Origin: Stenotrophomonas rhizophila | GTDB lineage: Bacteria; Pseudomonadota; Gammaproteobacteria; Xanthomonadales; Xanthomonadaceae | Length of the DNA: 64,000 nt | Direction: 5' to 3' | Assembly (NCBI RefSeq): GCF_007667275.1 | Contig: NZ_VDQT01000003.1 | Span: forward strand, 434,001-498,000 | Shown here: positions 18,717 through 27,642 of the stretch, in pieces | Position numbering within the stretch: position 1 is the stretch's first letter | Layout of the letters: every line of letters starts with the position of its first letter | The notes under the pieces: generated by a model | Database searches by the model: none | Told to the model about the DNA's origin: nothing | What the model saw: only the letters and a program-made list of their open reading frames with translations | Made by a program: the position numbers and the translations under genes

Positions 18717-21700
18717 ATGAAATCCTGGTTAGCGGTGGCGGCGCTCATGCTGGCGCTCGCGTTGGGTGGTTGCCGCCGGGAAGATGGCGGGTCCGGTCCG
18801 GTCCAGATGGCCTGTGATGACCCACAGTGGGCGCCGGACAGCGGCTACGTCATCGGCGATACGGTGCAGAACCTGGGGCAGCGCTACGAGTGCCACGGGC
18901 ACGCTGCCTGGTGCAACCAGGATGATTACGAGCCGGATGGGCAGAACCCATTCTGGGATACCACCTGGACGCACCTTGGCGCCTGCATGGGCCCCGATCC
19001 CGATCCGCAGGAGAACCGCATTACCCTGGAGCTGCCGTCCAACATCGAGTACGGCAGCGGCGAGGCCACTGGCGAGATCACCGGCAAGCTCCAGTGCGGC
19101 GCCGATGTCCACCCGATCAAGGGCAGCTGGGGGCAGACTGTCGTCGTCGACGAACTGAAGCAGTGCAACTATGTGCTGATCCTGGACAGCAACAGCGTCG
19201 GCGCGCCGATGGATACCGGTCGTGTTCTCCGGATCACCGAGTCGTCCGGCCAGAACGTCGTCTTCAAGCCGCGCTTCCGCAGGTTGCCGGACGTGGCCCG
19301 GCTGAAAGGCCTGCCAGGGATAACGGTCGAACTGTTCGCCTCGGGCCTGGATCAACCGCGGCAGATGGCGCTCAACGACGCCGGCACCGTGCTGTACGTG
19401 GGCAGCAGTGCGATTCCGCACTGGGCAGACGTTCCGGCGGGCGAGGGCAGCACCGCCAATCGTCGTGCCCAGGTGCTGTACGCGCTGGAATTGAACGCGC
19501 AGAAGACCGGCACGACGGGCACTTACGTGATCGGCACCGGGTTGGAGGAGCCGCATGGTGTTGCCTACCGCAAGGGCACGCTGTACTACGCCACCAGCGG
19601 CAGCCTGCGGCGCATCGATGACATCGACACGAAGTACCGCACCGGTGCGCTGATCGGCACCGAGGTCTGGAAATTCCCCGCGGACGACGCCGACTTCCCG
19701 TTGGCGGACGTGCCGCCGTGGCGGTGGTACCACCAGAAGCACTCGCTGCACTTCAATACCTTCGATCCCACCGACGAGTGGATCTACACGGACGTAGGCA
19801 TTCCGTGCAACGTCTGCATTACCGTCAAAGACCCGCGCTACGGCACCATCCTGCGGGTCAATCCGGCCACCGGTGCATCCGAAGTGCTGGCACGCGGCAT
19901 ACGCAACGCCGTCGGCATGGACTGGCAGCCGGCCACCGGTACGGTCTGGTCGGGCGACAACAACCGCGACGGCTTCGACAACCCCGACGAGTTGAACGTG
20001 TTCAACATGCTGCGTGCGCCGCGGCACTACGGCGCGCCCTACGTCTTCGGTCGTGACACCATCGGCATCACCGACTCGGAGTGGGAGCGCCGCGAGGAGC
20101 TGGACGCATTGCGGATTCCGCCGGGCGCCATCCTCAGCGACAAGGCGCCTTCGGACATCAACACGCTGCACTTCTCGCCGCCCGCGTTCGACTTCGGCAG
20201 CAATTTCGCGCCGCTGGGCATCCGTTTCTGGAAGACCTACGCCCCGCAGCGCGGGCGCCAGCACCTGCTGGCCGCCGTGCACAGCAAGGGCAGTGACGAA
20301 CGCCCCGGCATGAACATCACCGTGTTCACCCTGGACGGCGACAGCGTGGATGCGTCCATTCCGCTGGTGCAGGGCTGGCGCGGCACCGGCCCGACCACAC
20401 CGACCGGATGCATGCAGGAGAACGGCTGCATCGGCAGCCCGGTGGAATTCCTGCCGATGCCGGACGGTTCGCTGCTGGTCTCCGACGATATCTCGGTCAA
20501 CATCTACCGTCTCACCTATATCACCGACGGGCTGCCGGCCACGACACTGACGCTGAGGGCGCCGGCCGCGCCTTCCGCGGACGTTGCCGGCCAGCAGGTG
20601 GTCGGCTTCCTTACCGGCCCGGATGGGGATCGCCGTGACTTCGGCCTGGCCTGGGGCAAGCGGCTTGTGCTCAACGGTTTGCCGCATGGCAACTACAAAG
20701 TGGAATGGAAGCCGTTCGACGAGTGGGTGCCCGAACAGCGTGAGATGCATGCCACGCTGGGCGCGGGTGCGCCGGATGCCGAGGTTGCCGCGACCTATAT
20801 CGAACGACCCGAGGTCAACGTCGAGCTCACCCTGCAGGCCCCGGCCAAGCCTCCCGGCGCACTGGCCGATGCCTGGCAGGTGCAGCTGCGCAAGGGCAAC
20901 CAGGGCTGGGTGCCGGTGGACGTGGCCTGGGGCGGCGAGGCCAAGGTGGCGCTGGAGTATGGGGATTACGTGGTGCATTACCCGTACACCGAAAAGGCGT
21001 ATCCGGCCCCCATGCGCGAACGCATCCAGGTGGACTACGACACCGCGCCAATGATCCGCACCACCTCTTACACGGTAGTGGACGACCTGGGCAAGCAGGT
21101 GCTGCTGGACGACACCAATGGCTGCGTGGGCTGCCACTCCGCCACCAGCTGGAACGATCCGGTCAAGGCAATGCGCTGGGTGGACAATGTCGATGCCTTG
21201 AAGGAGAAGGTCATCGGCATGACCACCAACATGACCGCCAACGGCACCCACTGCGATGGCGTCTGTGGATCGGAGATTTCCGGTTACCTGGTGAACACGG
21301 TCTGGCGCGAGTACAGCAACCCGGGTCCGCAGGCCGGCCCGCGCCAGTTGCGAATGCTGGCCCGCACCGAGTATGCGAACGCGGTGCGCGACGTGCTGGG
21401 CGTGACGGTGGATCCCGAAGACCTGCCGGACAACAAGGCTGACGGCCCTGACTTCATCTATCCGGTCGAGGCCATTGCCAGCACCTTCACCGCCGAGGAC
21501 GTGCGCAAGTACTACGACACCTCGTTGAAGGTGGGCGACGCGATCGACGAGGCCGCGCTGGCCACTCGCTTCGGAAGCACGGCGGCCGATTTCGTGGCGA
21601 ACCTGGGGCGCGAGATGTTCCGGCGCCCATTGTCGGCTACCGAGAAGACGCGCTACGAAACCGTGTATGGGGAACCGGAGGGCGGCGTGCAGGGCGTGGC

Positions 21701-22847
21701 GCTGGCGATGCTGGCCTCGCCACACTTCCTGTATCGCTCGGAGATGGGCTCGAAGGATGCGGACGATGCGTTGTTTACCCTGACGCCGTACGAGCGGGCC
21801 ACCGCCTTGTCGTTCACGCTGCTGGGCACCACGCCGGATGCGGCGCTGCTGGACAAGGCAGCCAATGGCGAACTGGAAACGGAGACGCAGGTGCAGGCGG
21901 TGGTCGACAGCATGCTGGCCGACCCACGCTCGGCGCAGCAGCTGACACGGTTCATTTCGTTCTACGCGGGCCTTGCCCCGGGCCTTCCGGTATCGCCGCG
22001 CCCCGGCCTGGACGCCACGATGATCGCGGCGATGCGCGATGAGTTCCGGATGACCCTGGAAGACAACTTCCGCGAAGGCTCCGGTGGCGTGCGCGAAGCG
22101 TTCAACCCGGGCTATACCTACCTCAACGAGGCGCTGGCCAACCATTATGAAATCGGCGGGGTTACCGGCAGCGCGCTGAAGAAGATCACGCTGACGGCCG
22201 AGCAGGCGCACTGGCGCGGCGGCGTGCTGAACGCCGGCCTGTTCGCGGTCAAATACGCAAACAACCACTCCACCTCGCTGGTGATGCGAGGCTTCGTGAT
22301 CCGCAACAGCCTGTTCTGCCAGACGTTCGCGTCCAACGCCATCCGGCCGGACCCGGACCCGTATCCGGACCGGCCGATCGGCGAGCGCGAGAAGTGGCAT
22401 ATCAACACCGGGCCGACTGCATCGGAAGGCACCTGCTGGACCTGCCACAAGTTCTTCAACGACACCGGCGCGTCGATGGAGAATTTCGACCAGACCGCGA
22501 AACTGCGCCAGACCGAGCTGGGCATCAACGAGGGCTATACCGACCAGGAAGTGCCCATCGATGCGTCCGGGCCGTTCATCGACACCGCTGGCGGCTATTG
22601 GGTGGAGCATATCGACGACGTCCGCGGGATTGCCGAGCACGTGGCAGCCAACCGGGAGGCGATGATGTGCCTGGCCAGCGGCTTCTATCGTTATGCGATG
22701 GGCGCCCGGCCGGACAAGTCCAGTCTGAAGACGGTGTCGAAAGCGCGCGACGCGCTCCTGCACGACGGCGACGTGCGCAAGCTGGCCTCTACCTTGCTGA
22801 CCGCTGAAACGATGAATCGGCGCCTGGAGGAGGAGCCTGCCAAATGA
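18717..22847 (+). CDS. Lipoprotein: chitin-binding-like + sugar-dehydrogenase propeller + cytochrome c/PSD domains (copy A')
   Basis: 1,376 aa, collinear with and very similar to copy A over the full length. It has a clear lipobox (LALGGC), the same Cys/Trp-rich carbohydrate-binding-like module (about residues 36-90), the propeller, a first heme motif CVGCH (Cys803-His807), then the PSD3-PSD5-PSD4-PSCyt3-PSD2 order with a second heme motif CWTCH (1240-1244). Both CxxCH sites are kept although neighbouring residues have changed, which suggests both hemes matter. The most divergent parts are the propeller loops and linker. It lacks its own DUF1552 gene and presumably shares the one upstream. 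The ATG at 18717 is set by the signal peptide. It probably arose by tandem duplication of copy A. Confidence 0.85.
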   Translation: MKSWLAVAALMLALALGGCRREDGGSGPVQMACDDPQWAPDSGYVIGDTVQNLGQRYECHGHAAWCNQDDYEPDGQNPFWDTTWTHLGACMGPDPDPQENRITLELPSNIEYGSGEATGEITGKLQCGADVHPIKGSWGQTVVVDELKQCNYVLILDSNSVGAPMDTGRVLRITESSGQNVVFKPRFRRLPDVARLKGLPGITVELFASGLDQPRQMALNDAGTVLYVGSSAIPHWADVPAGEGSTANRRAQVLYALELNAQKTGTTGTYVIGTGLEEPHGVAYRKGTLYYATSGSLRRIDDIDTKYRTGALIGTEVWKFPADDADFPLADVPPWRWYHQKHSLHFNTFDPTDEWIYTDVGIPCNVCITVKDPRYGTILRVNPATGASEVLARGIRNAVGMDWQPATGTVWSGDNNRDGFDNPDELNVFNMLRAPRHYGAPYVFGRDTIGITDSEWERREELDALRIPPGAILSDKAPSDINTLHFSPPAFDFGSNFAPLGIRFWKTYAPQRGRQHLLAAVHSKGSDERPGMNITVFTLDGDSVDASIPLVQGWRGTGPTTPTGCMQENGCIGSPVEFLPMPDGSLLVSDDISVNIYRLTYITDGLPATTLTLRAPAAPSADVAGQQVVGFLTGPDGDRRDFGLAWGKRLVLNGLPHGNYKVEWKPFDEWVPEQREMHATLGAGAPDAEVAATYIERPEVNVELTLQAPAKPPGALADAWQVQLRKGNQGWVPVDVAWGGEAKVALEYGDYVVHYPYTEKAYPAPMRERIQVDYDTAPMIRTTSYTVVDDLGKQVLLDDTNGCVGCHSATSWNDPVKAMRWVDNVDALKEKVIGMTTNMTANGTHCDGVCGSEISGYLVNTVWREYSNPGPQAGPRQLRMLARTEYANAVRDVLGVTVDPEDLPDNKADGPDFIYPVEAIASTFTAEDVRKYYDTSLKVGDAIDEAALATRFGSTAADFVANLGREMFRRPLSATEKTRYETVYGEPEGGVQGVALAMLASPHFLYRSEMGSKDADDALFTLTPYERATALSFTLLGTTPDAALLDKAANGELETETQVQAVVDSMLADPRSAQQLTRFISFYAGLAPGLPVSPRPGLDATMIAAMRDEFRMTLEDNFREGSGGVREAFNPGYTYLNEALANHYEIGGVTGSALKKITLTAEQAHWRGGVLNAGLFAVKYANNHSTSLVMRGFVIRNSLFCQTFASNAIRPDPDPYPDRPIGEREKWHINTGPTASEGTCWTCHKFFNDTGASMENFDQTAKLRQTELGINEGYTDQEVPIDASGPFIDTAGGYWVEHIDDVRGIAEHVAANREAMMCLASGFYRYAMGARPDKSSLKTVSKARDALLHDGDVRKLASTLLTAETMNRRLEEEPAK

Positions 22848-22889
22848 GCTAGATTCGGCCTCATCTTCCACCGGCATGAGGTCACCCTG

Positions 22890-23324
22890 ATGAAAAAGCA
22901 TTTCCTGGCACTGATCGCACTGGCCGGCCTGGGCGCGGTCCCGGCCGCGCAGGCGGCGGGCAACATCGACTGCGAACTGAGCTACAACCTCGCCGGTTGG
23001 TCGGTGTTCTACAAGACCGCGTCCGGCACCGGCATGATCACCTGCGACAACGGGGCCAGCATCCCGGTGAAGATCACCGTCAAGGGTGGTGGTCTGACCG
23101 TGGGCAAATCGAAGATCACCGACGGCAAGGGCAAGTTCTCCGGCGCATATTCGCTCAACGACCTGATCGGCTCCTACGCGTCGGTGGAAGCGCATGCAGG
23201 CGCGGACAAGTCCAGCAGCGCCCAGGTCGTCACCAAGGGCGACGTATCCCTGGCCTTGGCCGGCACCGGCAAGGGCTGGGACCTGGGGGTGGCCGGCAGC
23301 CGGTTCACCATCGAGCGCCGCTAG
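22890..23324 (+). CDS. Small secreted protein of unknown function
   Basis: 144 aa with a classical Sec signal peptide (cut likely after AQA at about residue 22). The mature part is Gly/Ser/Lys-rich with alternating hydrophobic residues (GWSVFYKTASGTGMITCDNG, KGGGLTVGKS), consistent with a small beta-barrel or beta-sandwich. Two cysteines (in IDCEL and ITCDNG) could form a disulfide. It starts 42 bp after the stop of copy A', with a GAGG upstream of ATG 22890, so it may be the last gene of that operon, and it is followed by a strong terminator. The family is not recognised and no function is assigned. Confidence 0.8.
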   Translation: MKKHFLALIALAGLGAVPAAQAAGNIDCELSYNLAGWSVFYKTASGTGMITCDNGASIPVKITVKGGGLTVGKSKITDGKGKFSGAYSLNDLIGSYASVEAHAGADKSSSAQVVTKGDVSLALAGTGKGWDLGVAGSRFTIERR

Positions 23325-23362
23325 TCATTGCGTGGGCCGGCCAGCGGCCGACGCTGCCAGCG

Positions 23363-23396
23363 CAAAAAAAACCCGGTCAATGACCGGGTTTTTTCA
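23363..23396. terminator. Bidirectional rho-independent terminator
   Basis: A-run, stem ACCCGGT/ACCGGGT (extendable to 9 bp), then a T-run. It reads as a terminator on both strands, between the small secreted gene (+) and rluB (-). Confidence 0.9.
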
Positions 23397-23403
23397 TTTC
23401 GCA

Positions 23404-25140
23404 TCAGCCGCCGCGCGGGCCGCCACCACGGTGGCCACCGCCGCCGGGACCGCGGCTGCCGCCCGGGCGTGCACCGCCGGGACGACCGCCCGGGCCACCC
23501 GGACCGCGACCGCCCGGGCCGCGATTGCCACCGGGGCCACCCGGGCCACGGTTGCCACCCGGACCGCCCGGGCCGCGATTGCCGGCAGGACGACCGCCGG
23601 CCGGACGGCTGTTGCCGTACGGGCTCGCGCCCGGATTGGCATGGTCGGACGGGAAGCTCGGCGCGTTGCCCGGGTGACCGTACGGATGGCGCTGCGCGCC
23701 CTGGCCGCTGCGGTTGCCGGCGCCAGCACCGGCCGGACGGCCCTGGCCGCCGTAGCCGCCACGGCTTTCACCGCGCGCGTCGCCGCCGAAGCCGCCGCCG
23801 CTGCGTTCACCATAGGCACCGCGACCCTGGCCGCCTGCGCCGCCCGGACCCTTCGGCTTGCCGTACGGGCGGCCCTGGCCACCGGCGCCTGCGCCGGCAC
23901 CCGGTCCGCGCGCACCCGGGCCGCGGGCTGCGCCCGGACCGGCATTGCGGTGGTTGCTCGGGCCGGTGCTCACGCCATCGGGCACGTACCAGCTGCGGAA
24001 CGCGGCCGGGTTGCCTTCGGGCAGGGCGCGGTTGCCCTTGTCCGGGCGCTGCTTGAACGGGCGCTGCGACTGCTTGGCCGCCGCTTCGCCGGTGACCGTC
24101 AGGCCACCCTTGAAGCCGCCGCCCTTGCCCCCGCGACCACGGCCGCGGTCTTCGCGCACGTTGTCGAATCGACGCAGTTCGCGGCCTTCGTCGGCCTGGT
24201 TGTGGCCGTTGACGTACGCATTGCCACGGCCACCTTCGCGCGACACGCGCACGGTGGTCTTGGCGGCGCGGCGCTGGCCGATCACCGGCTGCAGGGTCAG
24301 CGCCGACGGCGCGCCTTCTTCCAGCTTCAGTTCGGCGCGCAGCTGCTCGACCTGCTTGGCGGTGAGTTCCTGCGACTGGCCACGCAGCAGTTCGCGCGGC
24401 AGGGTGATCCTGCCGTAGCGGGTGCGCTTGAGGCGGCTGACCTGGCAGCCCTGCGACTCCCACAGGCGACGCACTTCGCGGTTGCGGCCTTCCTTGACCA
24501 CCACGCGGAACCAGTCGTGCGAATCGGTCCCGCCAATGCGTTCGATCTCGTCGAACTTGGCCGGGCCGTCTTCCAGCGCCACGCCACGGGCGAGGCGGTC
24601 GACGATGGCGTCGGGCACCTTCTCTTCGCCTTCCGGGGCGCGCACGCGCACCACGTATTCGCGCTCGACCTCGTAGGAGGGATGCATCATCGCGTTGGCC
24701 AGCTCACCATCGGTGGTCGCCAGCAGCAGGCCGGTGGTGTTGATGTCCAGGCGGCCGATCGCGATCCAGCGTGCGCCCTTCAGGGCCGGCAGCGCTTCGA
24801 ACACGGTCGGGCGACCTTCGGGATCTTCGCGCGTGGTCACTTCGCCTTCGGGCTTGTTGTACGCCAGCACGCGCGAGGTCTCGGTCAGCGCGGTGGCGAC
24901 GAAGCCACGGCCGTCCAGCTCGACCTTGTCGCCGCTCTTGATCGACTGGCCGGTCTTGGCCACTTCGCCGTTGACCTTGACCAGGCCGTCGGCGATGCGC
25001 TGTTCCAGCGCGCGGCGCGAGCCGAGGCCGGCCTGGGCCAGCACCTTGTGCAGGCGCTCTTCGAGCTTGGGCTGGTCGGTGTCGGATTCGCGCTTCAGCG
25101 AAAGCTTGTTCAACGACAGCTTGCGGGGGGTGTCACTCAT
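23404..25140 (-). CDS. rluB: 23S rRNA pseudouridine synthase RluB with long Gly/Arg-rich tail
   Basis: RsuA-family pseudouridine synthase, which modifies U2605 (E. coli numbering) in 23S rRNA. An S4 RNA-binding domain (about residues 27-75) precedes the catalytic domain, where the motif GRLDINTTGLLLAT carries the catalytic Asp132. The enzymatic part ends near residue 275. The remaining roughly 300 residues form a low-complexity tail rich in Gly, Arg, Pro and Asn, with tandem GGNRGPGGP-type units at the end. The protein is 578 aa, about twice the E. coli enzyme. The ATG abuts the scpB stop, forming the common scpA-scpB-rluB operon. Such RGG-like tails may bind RNA. Confidence 0.93.
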   Translation of the reverse strand: MSDTPRKLSLNKLSLKRESDTDQPKLEERLHKVLAQAGLGSRRALEQRIADGLVKVNGEVAKTGQSIKSGDKVELDGRGFVATALTETSRVLAYNKPEGEVTTREDPEGRPTVFEALPALKGARWIAIGRLDINTTGLLLATTDGELANAMMHPSYEVEREYVVRVRAPEGEEKVPDAIVDRLARGVALEDGPAKFDEIERIGGTDSHDWFRVVVKEGRNREVRRLWESQGCQVSRLKRTRYGRITLPRELLRGQSQELTAKQVEQLRAELKLEEGAPSALTLQPVIGQRRAAKTTVRVSREGGRGNAYVNGHNQADEGRELRRFDNVREDRGRGRGGKGGGFKGGLTVTGEAAAKQSQRPFKQRPDKGNRALPEGNPAAFRSWYVPDGVSTGPSNHRNAGPGAARGPGARGPGAGAGAGGQGRPYGKPKGPGGAGGQGRGAYGERSGGGFGGDARGESRGGYGGQGRPAGAGAGNRSGQGAQRHPYGHPGNAPSFPSDHANPGASPYGNSRPAGGRPAGNRGPGGPGGNRGPGGPGGNRGPGGRGPGGPGGRPGGARPGGSRGPGGGGHRGGGPRGG

Positions 25141-26070
25141 TTACTTGGCTCCGGCCGGCGACATTTCGTCGGCCTCTGGTTCGGGATCGGCTTCGTCAAC
25201 AGCCACGGTCGTCTTCGCGACGGCGTTGTTTTCGGTTTCGGGGTCGCCATCGCTGGCGGTTGCATCCGCATCGTCGTCGGCGGGCGACGCAGATGCATGG
25301 GATTGGGTTTCGCTATTGTCCTGCGCGGCGTCCTGTTCTGCCAACCGTGCCGACATCAGCGCGGCGCGCGCGGCGGCGCGGGTGGCGGCCGGGTCGGATT
25401 CCGGTGCCGGTTCGGATTCCGGTTCTGGTTCCGATTGTGGCTCGGCCTGGGGTTCGGCGTCGGCGTCCGGGCTGGCCGCGCCGGCGGCGATGCGACCGGC
25501 CGGCTGGCCGTCGTTGTCCAGCGGCAGCTGCGGCTCCAGTTCACCCAGGTCGCGCAGCTCCGACAGCGGCGGCAGTTCGTCCAGGCGCTTGAGCCCGAAG
25601 TAATCCAGGAAGCCCTTGGTGGTGCCGAACAGCGCCGGTTTGCCGGGCACGTCGCGGTGGCCGATCACGCGGATCCACTCGCGCTCTTCCAGCGCCTGGA
25701 TGATGTTGCTGCTCACCGCCACGCCTCGTACCTGTTCGATCTCGCCGCGGGTGATCGGCTGGCGGTAGGCAATCAGCGCCAGGGTTTCCAGCGTGGCACG
25801 GGTGTAGCGGGTCTTGCGCTCGGTCCACAGCCGGGTGATGAACCCGTGGACCTCGCTGGTGACCTGGAAGCGGAAGCCCGAGGCGACCTCGACCAGCTCC
25901 ACGCCACGATCGGCGCAGCCTTCGCGCAGCAGTTCCAGCGCGCGTTCGATGCTGCCCGGCGGCGCCGGTTCCTCTTCCGGGAACAGGCCCTGCAGCTGGG
26001 CCAGGGTCAGCGGCTGGCTCGAGGCCAGCAGCGCCCCTTCGACAATACGGTTGATCAGCGGTTGATCCAT
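25141..26070 (-). CDS. scpB: Segregation and condensation protein ScpB
   Basis: Subunit of the SMC-ScpAB condensin that compacts and segregates chromosomes. The winged-helix core (about residues 1-190) shows the family pattern IEGALLASSQPLT at the start, then TLALIAYRQPITRGEIEQVRG and GTTKGFLDYFGL. After residue 200 the protein carries an acidic, Ala/Pro/Glu-rich tail of about 110 residues, with imperfect PEPES repeats, that normal ScpB proteins (about 180-200 aa) lack. It lies 15 bp downstream of scpA and directly before rluB. Confidence 0.93.
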   Translation of the reverse strand: MDQPLINRIVEGALLASSQPLTLAQLQGLFPEEEPAPPGSIERALELLREGCADRGVELVEVASGFRFQVTSEVHGFITRLWTERKTRYTRATLETLALIAYRQPITRGEIEQVRGVAVSSNIIQALEEREWIRVIGHRDVPGKPALFGTTKGFLDYFGLKRLDELPPLSELRDLGELEPQLPLDNDGQPAGRIAAGAASPDADAEPQAEPQSEPEPESEPAPESDPAATRAAARAALMSARLAEQDAAQDNSETQSHASASPADDDADATASDGDPETENNAVAKTTVAVDEADPEPEADEMSPAGAK

Positions 26071-26085
26071 GCGTGGGTCGGGTGC

Positions 26086-26991
26086 TCAGTCGGATTCGTT
26101 GGCGGCGTCGGCATCGTCGAACTCGCTGTTGAACTGCAGCGGTTCGTTGGTGTTGCCAGCGGCCAGGGACTTGACGTAGATCGGCGCCAGCGGCGCTTCC
26201 TGGACGATGTCCAGCAACTGTTCCTTGGCCAGTTCGAGCAGCGCCAGGAAGGTGACCAGCACCCCCAGCTTGCCTTCTTCGGCGGTGAACAGCGTTTCAA
26301 AGCGATAGAACCTGCCGTCTTCCAGACGGCCCAGCACGTCGCCCATGCGCTGGCGGACGCTCAAGGCCTCGCGTTTGATCGCGTGGCCGGTAAACAATTC
26401 GGCGCGCTTGAGCACGTCGTGCAGCGCCATCAGCATTTCCTTCAGGTCCACCGGCGGCGGCAGCTTGATCGCCGCACGGTCGGGCACGAAGGCATGGGCC
26501 AGGCTGGTGTCGCGGTCCTGGCGGGGCAGGGCGTCGATATCTTCGGCGGCCTGCTTGAAACGTTCGTATTCCTGCAGCCGGCGCACCAGTTCCGCGCGCG
26601 GGTCGCCTTCCTCGCCTTCGATGCTCGGCGGGCGCGGCAGCAGCATCCGCGACTTCACCTCGGCCAGGATCGCGGCCATCACCAGGTACTCGGCGGCCAG
26701 TTCGAAGCGCAGTTCCTGCATGACATTGATGTAGTCCACGTACTGCCGGGTGATTTCGGCGACGGGGATGTCCAGGATGTCCAGGTTCTGCCGGCGGATC
26801 AGGTACAGCAGCAGGTCAAGCGGACCTTCGAAAGCATCCAGGATGACTTCCAGCGCGTCCGGCGGGATGTACAGGTCCTGCGGGATCTGCAGGACCGGTT
26901 GACCATGCACCACGGCCAGCGGCATTTCCTGCTGCTGCGGGGCGGTCGGCCGGGTTTGCGGGTTCGCGTCGAGCGCGAGTTCGGAAGTCAT
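26086..26991 (-). CDS. scpA: Segregation and condensation protein ScpA
   Basis: Kleisin subunit of the SMC complex (301 aa). The N-terminal SMC-binding region shows FEGPLDLLLYLIRRQNLDI and ITRQYVDYI, the middle has AAEYLVMAAILAEVKSRMLLP, and a C-terminal winged helix (about 230-280) follows. The frame is open further upstream. ATG 26991 is chosen because it leaves a family-like N-terminus, although its Shine-Dalgarno is weak. It is followed by scpB and rluB. Confidence 0.92.
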   Translation of the reverse strand: MTSELALDANPQTRPTAPQQQEMPLAVVHGQPVLQIPQDLYIPPDALEVILDAFEGPLDLLLYLIRRQNLDILDIPVAEITRQYVDYINVMQELRFELAAEYLVMAAILAEVKSRMLLPRPPSIEGEEGDPRAELVRRLQEYERFKQAAEDIDALPRQDRDTSLAHAFVPDRAAIKLPPPVDLKEMLMALHDVLKRAELFTGHAIKREALSVRQRMGDVLGRLEDGRFYRFETLFTAEEGKLGVLVTFLALLELAKEQLLDIVQEAPLAPIYVKSLAAGNTNEPLQFNSEFDDADAANESD

Positions 26992-27342
26992 CAATATTGA
27001 CGTCGGTATTGCAACGGACCAGTTTGCTGCGCCGGACCCGACCGGGACGGCCCGGAAGGCAGGATCGCAAGCCATGACACGCCTGTGCCGGCGTGGTTCC
27101 ACATTTCAAACAGCAGCAGGTTGCTCGACCAGCAGGCATCGACGATGGGTCGATACAGGCGCGGCAACGGAACTGCGGGAGGTCGTCTACGTGTACTGGT
27201 TTGGGGGCAGCGGATCCCGTAACGACGGGGTTGCTGCGTCCAGCCACGTGCAATAGGGACAAGAGTACGGCTTCACAACGGCAGTGTCCAGCGAGGCGGG
27301 CTAGAATCGCGGGGTTGTTCAGCTGAACCCCTGGAGTTGCCC
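26992..27342. other. Intergenic region, scpA (-) / yciI-like (+)
   Basis: 351 bp without a recognised gene. It must hold the promoters of the scpA operon and the yciI-bolA pair. A TAGAAT at 27302-27307 is a possible -10 box for the latter. No repeat, RNA or conserved site was recognised in the rest. Confidence 0.6.
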
Positions 27343-27642
27343 GTGTGGTATGTGATTGAAGGCTATGACGGTACCGATGTGCTGCCCGCCCGGCTGGCGG
27401 CCCGGCCGGCCCACCTGGCCCGACTGGAAGCCCTGCGTGATGCAGGCCGTCTGCTGCTGGCCGGCCCGTGCCCGGCCATCGACAGCGAAGACCCGGGCCC
27501 TGCAGGCTTCAGCGGCAGCGTGGTGATCGCCGAGTTCGACTCGCTGGAGCAGGCGCAGGCCTGGGGCGCCGAGGATCCCTATGTGGAGGCCGGCGTCTAT
27601 ACCCGCGTGCAGGTGCGCCCCTTCCGCAGGGTGCTGCCATGA
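27343..27642 (+). CDS. YciI-family protein
   Basis: 99 aa, a small ferredoxin-like alpha/beta protein of the YciI family, whose members include dioxygenase-like dimers but mostly lack a known role. Visible family features are the N-terminal strand [10 protein letters not shown]-x-x-H-L ([11 protein letters not shown]), a LLLAGPCP segment and the C-terminal [17 protein letters not shown]. The start is GTG at 27343 with CTGGAG six bases upstream. A TTG two codons earlier is possible. It overlaps bolA by 4 bp (ATGA). Confidence 0.87.
   Translation: MWYVIEGYDGTDVLPARLAARPAHLARLEALRDAGRLLLAGPCPAIDSEDPGPAGFSGSVVIAEFDSLEQAQAWGAEDPYVEAGVYTRVQVRPFRRVLP

Noticed and set aside
18729..23195. Minus-strand frame of 1,488 codons opposite copy A'
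   Set aside because: Mirror of a high-GC coding gene. The read-out is His/Arg/Gln-rich without domains, and the plus-strand product is well supported.
23194..27000. Plus-strand frame of 1,268 codons across rluB-scpB-scpA
   Set aside because: It covers three confidently identified minus-strand genes. Its composition is low-complexity with no motif.
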